64,000 nucleotides of DNA from Maribacter sedimenticola (GTDB lineage: Bacteria; Bacteroidota; Bacteroidia; Flavobacteriales; Flavobacteriaceae), in NCBI RefSeq assembly GCF_900188415.1, contig NZ_FZNV01000007.1, positions 90,910-154,909 on the forward strand, written 5' to 3'. This document shows positions 1 through 9,369 of this stretch, in pieces. The notes below the pieces were generated by a model that saw nothing but the letters and a program-made list of their open reading frames with translations, made no database searches and had not been told where the DNA came from. The stretch's first letter is position 1. Each line of letters starts with the position of its first letter. Position numbers and translations under genes: made by a program.

Positions 1-130
1 TTGCTATAATTCTAGCTACCTCACCCACTTCCTCAGTCAACTGAGCCATGTTCGTTAGCTCGTTAAAATAACGAACACCATGTTCCTTGATCCAATTATC
101 TACCGCTAATTGTGCGTTATTAATGTTCAT
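1..130 (-). CDS. MazG-like nucleotide pyrophosphohydrolase (partial, N-terminus only)
   Basis: The first 43 codons of a minus-strand gene run off the left edge. They read MNINNAQLAVDNWIKEHGVR and continue to an EEVGEVAR motif. That motif is the metal-binding helix of the all-alpha MazG/dUTPase-like pyrophosphohydrolases, which hydrolyse nucleoside triphosphates to monophosphate and pyrophosphate. Its ATG overlaps the stop codon of dtd by one base (TAATG), so the two are probably translationally coupled. The family call rests on the N-terminal motif only, because the catalytic remainder is outside the window. Confidence 0.8.
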   Translation of the reverse strand, partial: MNINNAQLAVDNWIKEHGVRYFNELTNMAQLTEEVGEVARIIA

Positions 131-582
131 TACTCTTTCTTCTTTGTATCAATAATTATTGTCACCGGACCATCATTCAACAATTCTACTTTCATATCCG
201 CTCCAAATTCACCCGTACCAATGGTTTTTCCCAATTTATCTTCCATACTTTCAATAAATGATTCGTACAAAGGAATTGCAATTTCAGGTCTTGCCGCTTT
301 AATATAGGAAGGTCTATTGCCTTTTTTTGTGCTTGCATGTAAAGTAAACTGACTTACCACTATAGCATCTCCATTAGTAGTGGACAATGAAGTGTTCATT
401 ACTCCATCTTCATCATTAAAAATACGAAGGTTCACAATCTTGTTCGTTAGCCATTCTATATCATCTTGGGAATCCTCAGTCTCAATACCCAACAAAATTA
501 AGAGTCCCCCGTTAATTGAACTTATTCTTTTACCATTGACCGTTACACCTGCTTTTGCAACACGTTGTATTACTGCCCTCAT
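130..582 (-). CDS. dtd: D-aminoacyl-tRNA deacylase
   Basis: This 150-residue protein has the normal length for DTD, a cytoplasmic proofreading enzyme that hydrolyses D-amino acids (and glycine) mischarged on tRNA. Both family signatures are visible: SQFTL near residue 77, which carries the catalytic region, and NDGPVT near residue 136, corresponding to the NxGPV/FT motif of the cross-subunit Gly-cisPro loop. It begins with MRAVIQRV, typical for the family. Its start overlaps the end of rsgA by four bases (ATGA) and its stop overlaps the next gene by one base. The three form one transcript. Confidence 0.96.
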   Translation of the reverse strand: MRAVIQRVAKAGVTVNGKRISSINGGLLILLGIETEDSQDDIEWLTNKIVNLRIFNDEDGVMNTSLSTTNGDAIVVSQFTLHASTKKGNRPSYIKAARPEIAIPLYESFIESMEDKLGKTIGTGEFGADMKVELLNDGPVTIIIDTKKKE

Positions 583-1532
583 TTTTTATCGTCGTGTATA
601 TCTACCCTATAATTTTCATCCTCCCCTTTGATCATCTGCAGATAGCTATTATATCTGCTCCATGCAATTTCCCCATTTTCCAAAGCGCTCTTTACTGCAC
701 ATTTTGGTTCATCTACATGTATACAGTTGTTGAACTTACAGTCTTGTTTTAACTTGAAAAATTCGGGAAAATAATCTCCAATCTCTTCCTTTTCCATATC
801 TACGATTCCAAAACCTTTTATACCGGGAGTATCTATGATGCGGGCATTGAAACTTAAATCGAACATTTCTGCAAACGTAGTAGTGTGCTGTCCCTGTAAA
901 TGTTGTTCGGATATTTTTTTGGTCTTGATATCCAAAGTAGGCTCTATTGCATTTACCAATGTGGACTTACCTACACCGGAATGGCCTGAAAACATTGAAG
1001 TTTTACCAACCATCATTTCCTTTACCTTTTCAACATTTTTACCCGTGGTAGCCGAAATACCAATGCAGGTATACCCAATTTTTCTATACAAGGCTGCTAA
1101 AAATTTTATTTCGTCCAATTCTTCCGGCGTATAGGTATCTACTTTATTGAACAATAAAATTACGGGAATTTCATAGGCCTCTGCAGTGATTAAAAACCGG
1201 TCTATAAACACCGGATATGTAGGCGGGTTGTTCAGCGTTACCAAAAGAAATACCTGGTCCAAATTGGCCGCAATTATGTGGGTCTGTTTGGACAGGTTAA
1301 CAGATTTGCGGATAATGTAATTTTTACGCTCTTCTATTTCATGGATTATACCAATGGTATCATCACCTATGGTCTCCACTTGAAAATGAACTACATCACC
1401 AACCGCTACCGGATTGGTGCTTTTTATGCCCTTGATCCTAAACTTTCCTTTTATCCTACAATCATAGAAATCACCATTATCTGTCTTAACGGTATACCAA
1501 CTACCTGTAGATTTATAAACAATTCCTACCAT
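579..1532 (-). CDS. rsgA: Ribosome small subunit-dependent GTPase A
   Basis: RsgA is a late 30S-subunit assembly GTPase. The 317-residue protein shows the circularly permuted GTPase order of the family. An N-terminal OB fold (about residues 1-80) is followed by NKVD (G4) near residue 130, then GHSGVGKST (G1) near 183, DTPG (G3) near 233 and a C-terminal zinc knuckle of pattern C-x4-C-x-H-x5-C near residues 265-280. In related genomes rsgA and dtd commonly follow the aromatic operon. Here three envelope genes separate them (my recollection of typical gene order, not tested). It is the first gene of the rsgA-dtd-mazG unit. Confidence 0.97.
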   Translation of the reverse strand: MVGIVYKSTGSWYTVKTDNGDFYDCRIKGKFRIKGIKSTNPVAVGDVVHFQVETIGDDTIGIIHEIEERKNYIIRKSVNLSKQTHIIAANLDQVFLLVTLNNPPTYPVFIDRFLITAEAYEIPVILLFNKVDTYTPEELDEIKFLAALYRKIGYTCIGISATTGKNVEKVKEMMVGKTSMFSGHSGVGKSTLVNAIEPTLDIKTKKISEQHLQGQHTTTFAEMFDLSFNARIIDTPGIKGFGIVDMEKEEIGDYFPEFFKLKQDCKFNNCIHVDEPKCAVKSALENGEIAWSRYNSYLQMIKGEDENYRVDIHDDKK

Positions 1533-1589
1533 TTATCCAAAATACCTTCCATTTGTACAAAGTAACTGCTTTCAATGCAAAAAATACCA

Positions 1590-1597
1590 TAAATTTG
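1590..1597 (+). promoter_or_regulatory. Candidate -7 box for the secreted protein gene at 1640
   Basis: TAAATTTG matches the Bacteroidota -7 consensus TAnnTTTG exactly and lies 42 bases before the ATG at 1640. No TTG is found at the usual -33 distance, so only half of the promoter is recognisable. Confidence 0.35.
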
Positions 1598-1639
1598 AAT
1601 TTCAACCTAGAACATTAAATATTAACCAATTACTTTAAA

Positions 1640-2452
1640 ATGAAAACTATCAAAAATTTTATCCTTTATGCTTTTTTACTGCTAACCTCTATAGGTTTTG
1701 CCCAAGAAACCATAACCAATGAATCCGTTATACAAATGGTAGAATTGGGTTTCGATGATTATATGATCATTGACAAAATAAACACCTCTGACGTTAAGTT
1801 CGATGCTTCTATATCTGCACTTGGCGAAATGAAAAATGCCGGGGTTTCCTCTGAAATTCTTTCATTGATCATGGACAAGTCAAAACAAAACACGAAATCA
1901 AAGACAGGTATTTATTATACGGATGCAAATGGGGAGGATAAATTGGTACAGCCAAGTGTTTTCTCAGGGTCAAACTCCAATGCCGTTGCACAAAAATTAG
2001 TATCTGGTTTGATCAACTCCAAACAAAAGGCGCAACTACCTAAAACCCAATCCAACAATGTTATTCGTCAAAGTCAACCTGAATTTACATTTATCTTTGA
2101 CCCAAGCGTAACAGAAGTTGACAATATGCAGAACAACCAAGGTAGTGATGCCGGTATTTTCAACTGGTGGTTTAGAATGGCCAGTAACCCTAACGAATTT
2201 GTTTTGGTAAAACTTACCGTTAAGGAGAAAAAGAACTTAAGGGAGGTCGTTACAGGTAAAAGCAGCTGGATTACCAGTAGTAGCGGTATTGACCCAAAAT
2301 ATGCTCTTAATTTTTCCATAGAAGAAATTGAAGGCAATAAGTTCAAGGTTACACCAGATACCTTAGAACCAGGTGAGTATTGCTTTATTTACCAAGGCCA
2401 AGTACCACAAGGCAGGGAAAACCAGTCTGTGTTCGATTTCTCCATTCAATAG
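1640..2452 (+). CDS. Secreted protein of unknown function
   Basis: I do not recognise a named family for the whole 270-residue protein. Residues 1-21 form a Sec signal peptide ending in GFAQ. Residues about 24-75 carry a two-part motif, VIQMVELGFDDYMIIDKI followed by ASISALGEMKNAGVSSEIL. This is a helical pair seen in many Bacteroidota secreted proteins. The C-terminal half (about 145-270) looks like a beta-rich globular domain with several aromatic residues. It stands alone, is transcribed divergently from rsgA and ends before a strong terminator. Confidence 0.75.
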   Translation: MKTIKNFILYAFLLLTSIGFAQETITNESVIQMVELGFDDYMIIDKINTSDVKFDASISALGEMKNAGVSSEILSLIMDKSKQNTKSKTGIYYTDANGEDKLVQPSVFSGSNSNAVAQKLVSGLINSKQKAQLPKTQSNNVIRQSQPEFTFIFDPSVTEVDNMQNNQGSDAGIFNWWFRMASNPNEFVLVKLTVKEKKNLREVVTGKSSWITSSSGIDPKYALNFSIEEIEGNKFKVTPDTLEPGEYCFIYQGQVPQGRENQSVFDFSIQ

Positions 2453-2475
2453 TTTAAAACATACATTTAATAGGT

Positions 2476-2509
2476 AGTCCCGATGCTTTTTGTATCGGGA
2501 CTTTTTTTA
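2476..2509 (+). terminator. Intrinsic terminator after the gene at 1640
   Basis: AGTCCCGAT at 2476-2484 pairs perfectly with ATCGGGACT at 2494-2502 (9 bp, 9-base loop). A run of seven T follows. Confidence 0.88.
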
Positions 2510-2619
2510 TCCGCAGATTTTCAGATAGAACTTTTATAAGTTAATGTAATTCTTTGCTTTCTACATTATACCTTTTAATTTCATCCAATAAACTTTAGTG
2601 AAATAAAAAAACCATCATC

Positions 2620-3060
2620 ATGAAAAAAATTATGTTATCCTGCTTTATTGCCTTAATCGCAATTACCACTATGACCGCCCAAGAATACAAAGTTATTACC
2701 AGTGTAGAATCTATAGTACCCAGTGGTTTAGGCAGATCAAGAATAATTGACGCCAATGCTGACCGGGACTATAAGGAGTTCTCTTCCGAACAGACCGAAG
2801 AAGATAATACGCGCAATAAATCTAAACGTGGAGATATACGTGTAAAGGATTTTGAAGAGACCAAATTGCTTAATTTTTATAACATAGCAGGTATTCGCTT
2901 TCAGAACATTGCGGCAAACGATGCGCTTATTTCTTCCAAGTTGAGTAATATGGCACAAAATGGCTGGGAACTGGTTTTTGTAACCAGTGGTGTAGAGGCC
3001 GATGCTGGTAACACAGACGGACAAGGTATTTTCATTACCCGATATATCTTTAAAAGATAG
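2620..3060 (+). CDS. Small secreted protein of unknown function
   Basis: This 146-residue protein starts with a signal peptide (MKKIMLSCFIALIAITTMTAQ). The C-terminal half contains an NGWELVFV segment and ends in FITRYIFKR. That pattern of a short beta-sheet protein resembles DUF4177-like small proteins (NGWELV is characteristic), but the similarity is too short for a firm family call. It is monocistronic between two terminators and probably acts in the periplasm. Confidence 0.7.
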   Translation: MKKIMLSCFIALIAITTMTAQEYKVITSVESIVPSGLGRSRIIDANADRDYKEFSSEQTEEDNTRNKSKRGDIRVKDFEETKLLNFYNIAGIRFQNIAANDALISSKLSNMAQNGWELVFVTSGVEADAGNTDGQGIFITRYIFKR

Positions 3061-3072
3061 AACTATTACACA

Positions 3073-3103
3073 TAAAAAAGCCCGGTAAAACCGGGCTTTT
3101 TTA
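3073..3103. terminator. Bidirectional intrinsic terminator
   Basis: AAAAAAGCCCGG at 3074-3085 pairs with CCGGGCTTTTTT at 3091-3102 around a TAAAA loop. Runs of A and T on both sides let it serve the plus-strand gene ending at 3060 and the minus-strand gene ending at 3123. Confidence 0.9.
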
Positions 3104-3122
3104 ATACTAAATTTTTTTATAT

Positions 3123-5213
3123 CTACTGTGCCAGGTTAATCTCAACACGTCTATTTTTCTGTCTACCGTCTTTATACATATTGGTAGCAATCGGCTTACT
3201 TTCCCCATATCCTATAGCTGTTAACCTAGAAGGTGATATGCCGCCTTTTACCAAAAATTGTAAGACAGCCTGTGCTCTTTGCTCAGATAATTTTTGATTC
3301 GTAACAACTGAACCTATACTGTCCGTATGGCCCTCTACGGTAAATTTAGCGTTCGGGTACTCGTTCAGAATAGATATGATATCTACCAAAACCGGCGTGG
3401 ATTCGTCTTTAAGAGTAGATTTACCGGTAGTAAACAAAATGGTTTTTGCATAGGCGTTCAACGATTTTTGAACCTCTTCCGTAACAACAGGCTCCGGACA
3501 ACCGTTATTGGCTACCGTTCCCATCTCATTAGGACAATCATCATCTTTATCAAAAACTGAATCTCCGTCACTATCTGGCCAAGGACATCCGTTATTCTCT
3601 ACCGGTCCGGCTACATCTACACACTGATCTTCATTATCCAACAAGGTATCTCCATCGGTATCTACCCAAGGGCAACCATTGTTTTCTACAGGACCAGCCT
3701 TATCTGGACATTGATCCTCATTATCCAATACCGAATCACCGTCCGTATCTCCCCATGGGCAACCATTATTTTCTATTGGTCCTGCCTTTTTTGGGCAACC
3801 GTCTTCTTTATTTGGAATACCATCACCGTCAGAATCTTTAGGCTGACCGTAGTATACCGGTATCTTTAATCCAGCATAAACATCTGCCCCTTTAATTTCG
3901 CTTCTCGTAAAAGTAGAGATAATAGAACCCGAACCAAGATATAACGGACCTGCACGTAAGCCCGCACCAATCTGCAATCCACTATATTGGTACCCACTTA
4001 TAGGTACGTAAAAACTAAACCATTTACTTTCAAAACGCGGGGTCAATGAAACCAAATTAACAGTACGCATTGTATTTTCACCGGAAGATCGTAAGGTTAA
4101 ATCTGTATTTAAGTTCAAATAAAAATGGTTTTTGATGTTCCAATCTGCATTAAAGTGCAATGCGGTTGGCAATTTAGCATTGATATCCGCATTAGATTGT
4201 ACAAAGGTATATAGGTTCTGTAAATCTTCAGAATCCTCAATATTATCGTAATCCTCCTGTGTAATGGTATTATTGATATTGTAGTTATCAATTAAACCGC
4301 CCTTATATTTTACCGCACCTATATCCGTAAGGGAAAGGCCTAGTTTTAATTTGTATTTGTTTTTGTTCTTCATGACCGATGTTTCACCATCCGCACCCTT
4401 AACCACATATTTGTCATAATCTGGCCTCCATTCATATACAACACCTAGATCAAACCCAAAACCATTGGCATCCGGTACTTCGTAATCATAATCATCGTCG
4501 TCATAATCTCCAGATCTACCATAGTATAAGTCTCCCGTAGACTCCAATGTACCACTAGTTGAACTATCAGGTAAAGTGGCACCATCTGCATCATAGTCTA
4601 TAGTTACATTTTTACCGGTAACATAGGCATTTCCAAAACCTTGTAAATATTTTAGGGAAAGTCCCCCCTTTAAAAAATGCTGTTCATTGTTCAACAAGAC
4701 TTGGGCATAGGTAAGGCCAATTTCTGCCCAGCCATTTCCTGACATATAAAAATCTCCCTCGTTGACCATAAAGTCCTGGCTCTCATCAATACTGTCATCC
4801 AAATCATCTATACTTTCCCCATTGAATTCATTACCGGTAAGTATGGTCCTGGCCCTTGTAAAAATGGCTATGGAAGATGTTTTACCAACATTGAACATAA
4901 ATGAAGGTCCCATTATATCTATATTACCTGAAAAGTTATTATTATCCGTCAAATAAAGATTGGCATCCGTATCAAACTCAAAATCACTGCCGGTAAGTTC
5001 TGAAAAACCTACACCTACGTAGTCATTGGCAAAAAAACCACTTGCCCCAATTAAATTTATGTCGGTCTTAAATCTAGAATCGGCAATATTGGCCGGGTTG
5101 GCTATTACCCCATGCACACCGCTGTAATTATCGGTTAGAAACCCTACATAAGATTGGGCCTTAGCGGTTAGTGTTACCATAACAAAAATGATTGCCACAA
5201 CTACTCTTTTCAT
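3123..5213 (-). CDS. Outer-membrane protein: DUF5723-like barrel, TSP3 calcium repeats, OmpA peptidoglycan-binding domain
   Basis: The 696-residue protein has a signal peptide (ends TAKAQ), then about 430 residues rich in alternating beta strands. The motif around [14 protein letters not shown] matches the DUF5723 barrel family. Residues about 455-580 hold four thrombospondin type 3-like calcium-binding repeats (DTDGD and [12 protein letters not shown] type), each ending in NNGCPW or NNGCPE. Residues about 585-696 form an OmpA_C domain with [21 protein letters not shown] and [10 protein letters not shown], which binds peptidoglycan. The likely role is a structural link between outer membrane and cell wall. 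It has its own downstream terminator (3073-3103). Confidence 0.92.
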   Translation of the reverse strand: MKRVVVAIIFVMVTLTAKAQSYVGFLTDNYSGVHGVIANPANIADSRFKTDINLIGASGFFANDYVGVGFSELTGSDFEFDTDANLYLTDNNNFSGNIDIMGPSFMFNVGKTSSIAIFTRARTILTGNEFNGESIDDLDDSIDESQDFMVNEGDFYMSGNGWAEIGLTYAQVLLNNEQHFLKGGLSLKYLQGFGNAYVTGKNVTIDYDADGATLPDSSTSGTLESTGDLYYGRSGDYDDDDYDYEVPDANGFGFDLGVVYEWRPDYDKYVVKGADGETSVMKNKNKYKLKLGLSLTDIGAVKYKGGLIDNYNINNTITQEDYDNIEDSEDLQNLYTFVQSNADINAKLPTALHFNADWNIKNHFYLNLNTDLTLRSSGENTMRTVNLVSLTPRFESKWFSFYVPISGYQYSGLQIGAGLRAGPLYLGSGSIISTFTRSEIKGADVYAGLKIPVYYGQPKDSDGDGIPNKEDGCPKKAGPIENNGCPWGDTDGDSVLDNEDQCPDKAGPVENNGCPWVDTDGDTLLDNEDQCVDVAGPVENNGCPWPDSDGDSVFDKDDDCPNEMGTVANNGCPEPVVTEEVQKSLNAYAKTILFTTGKSTLKDESTPVLVDIISILNEYPNAKFTVEGHTDSIGSVVTNQKLSEQRAQAVLQFLVKGGISPSRLTAIGYGESKPIATNMYKDGRQKNRRVEINLAQ

Positions 5214-5315
5214 ACTTTATCTCTTTTTATTGGTTGGATACACCCCTAACGCACCACATATATCCATATTGCAATCTATGTCCACTTTTTCTTACATATG
5301 TTAGGTATGGCACAA

Positions 5316-5347
5316 AAAAAAGCACCCATAGCAAATGGGTGCTTTTT
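5316..5347 (-). terminator. Intrinsic terminator of the aromatic operon
   Basis: On the minus strand GCACCCAT (complement of 5335-5342) pairs with ATGGGTGC (complement of 5321-5328) and is followed by eight T. It lies 19 bases beyond the stop codon of the DAHP synthase/chorismate mutase gene. Confidence 0.9.
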
Positions 5348-5365
5348 AAATCGCTTATTATCTTC

Positions 5366-6448
5366 CTAACCGTTCACGATTTTCTCCTGATGGTTAATGG
5401 ACTCTTGATGAATTGCCTTGAACATTCTTAAAACAAATTCCTCGCTCAACCCTTTGCTTTCACCCTCTAATATCATGGCGCCTAAAATCTGGTTCCATCT
5501 ATTTGATTGTAAAACGGCTACGTTTTTCTGTTTTTTAAGTTCGCCAATACCGTCGGATACTTTCATACGTTTACCCAACATTTCTATCAATTGACTATCT
5601 ATGACATCTATTTGAGCCCTTAGATTACTCAATTGTGAATTGTACTCCGCCTCTGGATCACTTTCCTTCCTGATCTTAAGATCTCTCATGATCTGCACCA
5701 ATTTTTCTGGGGTAACTTGTTGAGCAGCATCACTCCAAGCGTTATCTGGGTCATGATGCGTTTCTATCATCAATCCGTCAAAATTAAGATCTAAAGCAGT
5801 TTGGGATACATCAAAAATCATATCTCTCTTTCCTGTAATATGAGATGGATCGTTAATCAAAGGCAAGTCAGGAAATTTATTCTGGAACTCAATCGCCATT
5901 TGCCATTCCGGGATATTCCTATACTTGCTCTTCTCATACGTAGAGAAACCTCTATGAATTGCTCCCAACTTTTTAATACCTGCGGTGTGCAACCTTTCAA
6001 TACCACCTAGCCATAACGCCAAATCTGGATTTACCGGATTTTTAACCAACACAATCTTATCAGTACCTTCAAGGGCATCTGCCAATTCTTGCATAATGAA
6101 CGGACTTACCGTTGATCGAGCTCCAATCCATAACAAATCGATATCATGTTCCAAAGCCAACTCTACATGAGCACGGTTAGCAACCTCAGTAGCGGTTTTC
6201 ATTCCGGTTTCGGCCTTTACTTTTTGAAGCCATTTTAGGCCCAAGGCCCCTACTCCTTCAAAATTTCCTGGACGGGTACGTGGTTTCCATATACCTGCTC
6301 TGTAATAGTTTACATCGGTATCTTTTAGGGAGTGTGCTATACCTAACACTTGTTCCTCGGTTTCCGCACTACATGGCCCTGCTATTACTAGTGGATGGTC
6401 TAGTTTTAAATCATCCAACCATGTTCTCATTTGTTTTGAATTTTCCAT
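5366..6448 (-). CDS. Bifunctional DAHP synthase / chorismate mutase (type II)
   Basis: The N-terminal about 265 residues are a KDPG-aldolase-type 3-deoxy-7-phosphoheptulonate synthase. It condenses phosphoenolpyruvate with erythrose 4-phosphate at the entry of the shikimate pathway; GPCSAE near residue 25 and KPRTRPGNF near residue 55 are its signatures. The C-terminal about 85 residues form an AroQ helical chorismate mutase (LRAQIDVIDSQLIEML, KRMKVSDGIGELKK), which converts chorismate to prephenate. In this fused family the mutase domain usually transmits prephenate or aromatic feedback to the synthase (family knowledge). It is the last gene of the operon, five bases after tyrA. Confidence 0.96.
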   Translation of the reverse strand: MENSKQMRTWLDDLKLDHPLVIAGPCSAETEEQVLGIAHSLKDTDVNYYRAGIWKPRTRPGNFEGVGALGLKWLQKVKAETGMKTATEVANRAHVELALEHDIDLLWIGARSTVSPFIMQELADALEGTDKIVLVKNPVNPDLALWLGGIERLHTAGIKKLGAIHRGFSTYEKSKYRNIPEWQMAIEFQNKFPDLPLINDPSHITGKRDMIFDVSQTALDLNFDGLMIETHHDPDNAWSDAAQQVTPEKLVQIMRDLKIRKESDPEAEYNSQLSNLRAQIDVIDSQLIEMLGKRMKVSDGIGELKKQKNVAVLQSNRWNQILGAMILEGESKGLSEEFVLRMFKAIHQESINHQEKIVNG

Positions 6449-6453
6449 TTTAA

Positions 6454-7323
6454 TTAATCTATTTCTTGTTTAACGGTATTCTTTTTTAAAATTCCTTTTA
6501 TTTTATTGGTATTGTTCATTTCATTATAAATGCCTTCGTAATCATCATTAAGCAACAGCTCCTTGAATGCCGTAAGGTTTTGAATATACTCCTCTAACGT
6601 TTCTACAACATTGTCCTTATTCTGCTTAAATATTGGTGTCCACATAGCGGGCGAGCTTTTTGCCAAGCGTACCGTACTTTCAAACCCACTACCTGCCATA
6701 TCAAAAATATCGCGCTCGTTCTTTTCTTTCTCGATAACCGTTTTACCCAACATAAATGAACTAATGTGCGACAAATGCGATACGTAAGCTATGTGCTTAT
6801 CATGTGCTACAGGATTCATATATCTAATACGCATACCTATTGCCTGAAAAACCTTCAAAGCTCTTTCTTGTAACTTAAAAGCGGTTAGCTCAACTTCACA
6901 AATAATATTGGTCTTGTCCTTAAACAAATTGTTTATTGCTGCGGACGGACCCGAAAACTCCGTTCCCGCAATGGGGTGGCATGCCAAAAAATTTCTTCTC
7001 TTTGGATGATTCTCAAGCACTTTACAGAGTAAAGATTTAGTGGAACCAACATCAAAAACTACACAATCTTCTTGTACGGCATCCAAAATAATAGGAAGCT
7101 CGGTAACCATAACATCTACCGGTATACTTACAATGACCATATCTGCCAATTGTAAATCTTGATAGGTAGCCGCCTTATCTATAATACCCAAAGACAATGC
7201 CTCAGCTAAATTTGCTTCATTGGATTCTATGCCATAGACGGTGACATTGTCGAATGCCGACTTTATGTCCTTCGCCAAAGAACCTCCTATTAAACCGATA
7301 CCTATTACAAATACATTCATCAC
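6454..7323 (-). CDS. tyrA: Prephenate dehydrogenase
   Basis: This 289-residue TyrA oxidatively decarboxylates prephenate to 4-hydroxyphenylpyruvate in tyrosine synthesis. The NAD-binding Rossmann motif IGIGLIGGSLAKD is at residues 6-18. CHPIAGTEFSG near residue 115 and SHLSHISSFML near 185 carry the conserved catalytic histidines. There is no ACT domain, so feedback by tyrosine would have to act elsewhere, for example through transcription. It starts two bases after the aminotransferase stop and is followed after five bases by the DAHP synthase fusion. Confidence 0.96.
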   Translation of the reverse strand: MMNVFVIGIGLIGGSLAKDIKSAFDNVTVYGIESNEANLAEALSLGIIDKAATYQDLQLADMVIVSIPVDVMVTELPIILDAVQEDCVVFDVGSTKSLLCKVLENHPKRRNFLACHPIAGTEFSGPSAAINNLFKDKTNIICEVELTAFKLQERALKVFQAIGMRIRYMNPVAHDKHIAYVSHLSHISSFMLGKTVIEKEKNERDIFDMAGSGFESTVRLAKSSPAMWTPIFKQNKDNVVETLEEYIQNLTAFKELLLNDDYEGIYNEMNNTNKIKGILKKNTVKQEID

Positions 7324-7325
7324 AT

Positions 7326-8471
7326 TTAAAATCTTGCGATTGCTTCTTTTATTTTATCTTCTGAAATACATAATGAAAAGCGAATATAACCTTCACCATT
7401 GCTTCCAAAAATAGTCCCAGGTGTTATGAACAGATCTTTCTTGTACAGGATATCATCTATAAATTCTTCTGATGATTTGCTACCCTGTGGCAATTTTGCC
7501 CATACGAACATACCGACTGCATTTCTGTCATAAGTACAACCCAAGGTATCTGCTAATTGAAAGATCAATGCCCTACGCTTACCATAAACATTGTTCAATT
7601 CCTCAAACCAATCGTCCGTACTTTCCAGAGCGGCAATTGCACCTTTTTGTATACCGTAGAACATACCGGAATCCATATTGCTCTTCACCTTTAAAATTGC
7701 GTTGATATGTTCATCGTTACCCAATACAAAACCAACACGCCATCCGGCCATATTAAATGTCTTACTTAGGGAATTCAGTTCCAAACATACATCCTTTGCA
7801 TTTTCAATACTCAAGATACTTGCTGGATCGGAATTCAACACAAAACTATACGGGTTGTCGTTCACCAACAGAATATCATTCTTTCTGGCAAAGGCCACTA
7901 TTTTTTTAAACTGGTCGCGCGTGGCCGTAGCTCCTGTGGGCATATGTGGATAACTTAGCCACATAACCCTTACCTTGGACAAGTCTTGCTTTTGCAATTC
8001 CTCCAAATCTGGGAACCAACCGTTTTCGTCCGTAAGGTCATAATATTTAGGAACAGCACCTACCAAATTGGTAACCGATGTATAGGTAGGATACCCCGGG
8101 TTGGGAATCAATACCTCATCTCCTTCGTTCAAAAAAGCAAGGCTTATATGCATAATACCCTCTTTAGACCCCATTAACGGTAAAATCTCCGTGTCCGGGT
8201 CTGCAGTAACTTGAAATCGCTGCTTATAAAACTGAGCTATAGCCTTCCGTAATTGCGGTAATCCTTGATAACTTTGATATTGATGCGCACCATTTTCGGT
8301 AACAGCTGTCTGTATTGCGTTCAATACCTTTTTAGAAGGAACCAAATCTGGACTACCAATACCCATATTGATGATAGGCCTACCTTGAGCCATTAAACCA
8401 CGTACTTCTCTTAATTTTTTGGAGAAGTAGTATTCCTGTATGCTATTTAACCTTTCGGCCGTACGTATCAT
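7326..8471 (-). CDS. PLP-dependent aminotransferase, class I/II (probable aromatic aminotransferase)
   Basis: The 381-residue protein is a fold-type I aminotransferase. The pyridoxal phosphate lysine is in SLSKTFNMAGWRVGF near residue 238. Asn and Tyr cofactor contacts are in LVNDNPYSF, and a C-terminal substrate-carboxylate arginine is in YIRFSLC. Placed between prephenate dehydratase and prephenate dehydrogenase, it most likely transaminates phenylpyruvate and 4-hydroxyphenylpyruvate to Phe and Tyr. An aspartate or diaminopimelate specificity cannot be excluded from sequence alone. It overlaps pheA by four bases (ATGA), indicating coupled translation. Confidence 0.92.
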   Translation of the reverse strand: MIRTAERLNSIQEYYFSKKLREVRGLMAQGRPIINMGIGSPDLVPSKKVLNAIQTAVTENGAHQYQSYQGLPQLRKAIAQFYKQRFQVTADPDTEILPLMGSKEGIMHISLAFLNEGDEVLIPNPGYPTYTSVTNLVGAVPKYYDLTDENGWFPDLEELQKQDLSKVRVMWLSYPHMPTGATATRDQFKKIVAFARKNDILLVNDNPYSFVLNSDPASILSIENAKDVCLELNSLSKTFNMAGWRVGFVLGNDEHINAILKVKSNMDSGMFYGIQKGAIAALESTDDWFEELNNVYGKRRALIFQLADTLGCTYDRNAVGMFVWAKLPQGSKSSEEFIDDILYKKDLFITPGTIFGSNGEGYIRFSLCISEDKIKEAIARF

Positions 8472-9295
8472 TGTCTTACATTTTTATATTCACCCAACAC
8501 CTTAAAGTCTTCCGCCATGATGTCCAATAGACTTTTAGCTTTGGAAAAATCAGCATATTTCGCAAAAGTAACATCCACGAAAAAGGCATATTTCCATGGT
8601 GTTTCTATTACCGGCAACGATTGTATTTTTGTCAAATTTAATCTGCAATCGCTCATTACATTAAGCACTGCGGCCAAACTACCCCTTTTATGGTCGGTTA
8701 TGAACCGTACTGAAGCTTTTGAAATTTCGGCCTCTGGCAATACCTTATTTTTTGTCTTTACAATGATAAAACGAGTGGCATTATTTTTAATGGTCTGTAT
8801 GTCGCTCGCTACGATGTCCAACCCATATAATTCTGCCGCTACCTTTGGCGCAATTGCCGCAACTTGCTTTAAATTTTGTTCCTGAATCCGTTTGGCGGTT
8901 TCTGCGGTATCCATATCCTCCACCAATTTTATGTGTGGAAATTGCCTAAAATATTCCTTGCATTGCAACAGTGCCATTGGGTGTGAACTTACCTCCTCAA
9001 TATCCTCTATCCACTGCCCCTTAAGAACCATTAGATGATGATGGATGTTTAAATAATATTCCCCTATAATATGTAAGTTATTATGATTCACCAGCGCATA
9101 GTTGGGAATTATAGAGCCTGCTATGGAATTTTCAATGGCCATAACACCCTGGTCCGCTTCATTGGACAATAATTTGTCTACCAAAACATCAAAAGAAAGG
9201 CACTCTACCAACTCAATATCGTCCCCAAAACAATCCTTTGCTACCTGATGATGATTGCTCCCCTTTATTCCCTGTATGGCTATTCTTAGACTCAC
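8468..9295 (-). CDS. pheA: Prephenate dehydratase with ACT domain
   Basis: The 275-residue enzyme converts prephenate to phenylpyruvate. The dehydratase domain (about 1-180) shows GVMAIENSIAGS and the catalytic TRF motif in NNATRFIIV near residue 175. A C-terminal ACT domain (about 195-270) would bind Phe, but the usual ESRP loop is replaced by QSLP (LTKIQSLPV), so allosteric sensitivity may differ. The start is GTG at 9295, chosen because MSLRIAIQG fits the family N-terminus. Just upstream lie an intrinsic terminator and a leader ORF rich in Phe and Tyr codons, so expression is probably set by attenuation. Confidence 0.95.
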   Translation of the reverse strand: MSLRIAIQGIKGSNHHQVAKDCFGDDIELVECLSFDVLVDKLLSNEADQGVMAIENSIAGSIIPNYALVNHNNLHIIGEYYLNIHHHLMVLKGQWIEDIEEVSSHPMALLQCKEYFRQFPHIKLVEDMDTAETAKRIQEQNLKQVAAIAPKVAAELYGLDIVASDIQTIKNNATRFIIVKTKNKVLPEAEISKASVRFITDHKRGSLAAVLNVMSDCRLNLTKIQSLPVIETPWKYAFFVDVTFAKYADFSKAKSLLDIMAEDFKVLGEYKNVRQ

Positions 9296-9313
9296 TTTAC
9301 CTACGTTTTATTC

Positions 9314-9344
9314 AAAAAAAAAGTTCCGATGTATATCGGAACTT
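9314..9344 (-). terminator. Attenuator terminator in the leader of the aromatic operon
   Basis: On the minus strand AAGTTCCGAT (complement of 9335-9344) pairs perfectly with ATCGGAACTT (complement of 9321-9330). The loop is four bases, and nine T follow at 9322-9314. The hairpin ends only 18 bases before the GTG of pheA. It would therefore stop transcription before the operon rather than after a gene. The next upstream gene ends 223 bases earlier, and a leader ORF lies in between. Confidence 0.88.
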
Positions 9345-9369
9345 AGATTCTATTTTATATTAAAATATA

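Noticed and set aside
9314..9344. Hairpin read as the terminator of the upstream gene ending at 9567
   Set aside because: It is 223 bases from that stop but 18 bases from the pheA start, and an aromatic-codon ORF lies between. Attenuation explains all three observations. The alternative is not excluded.
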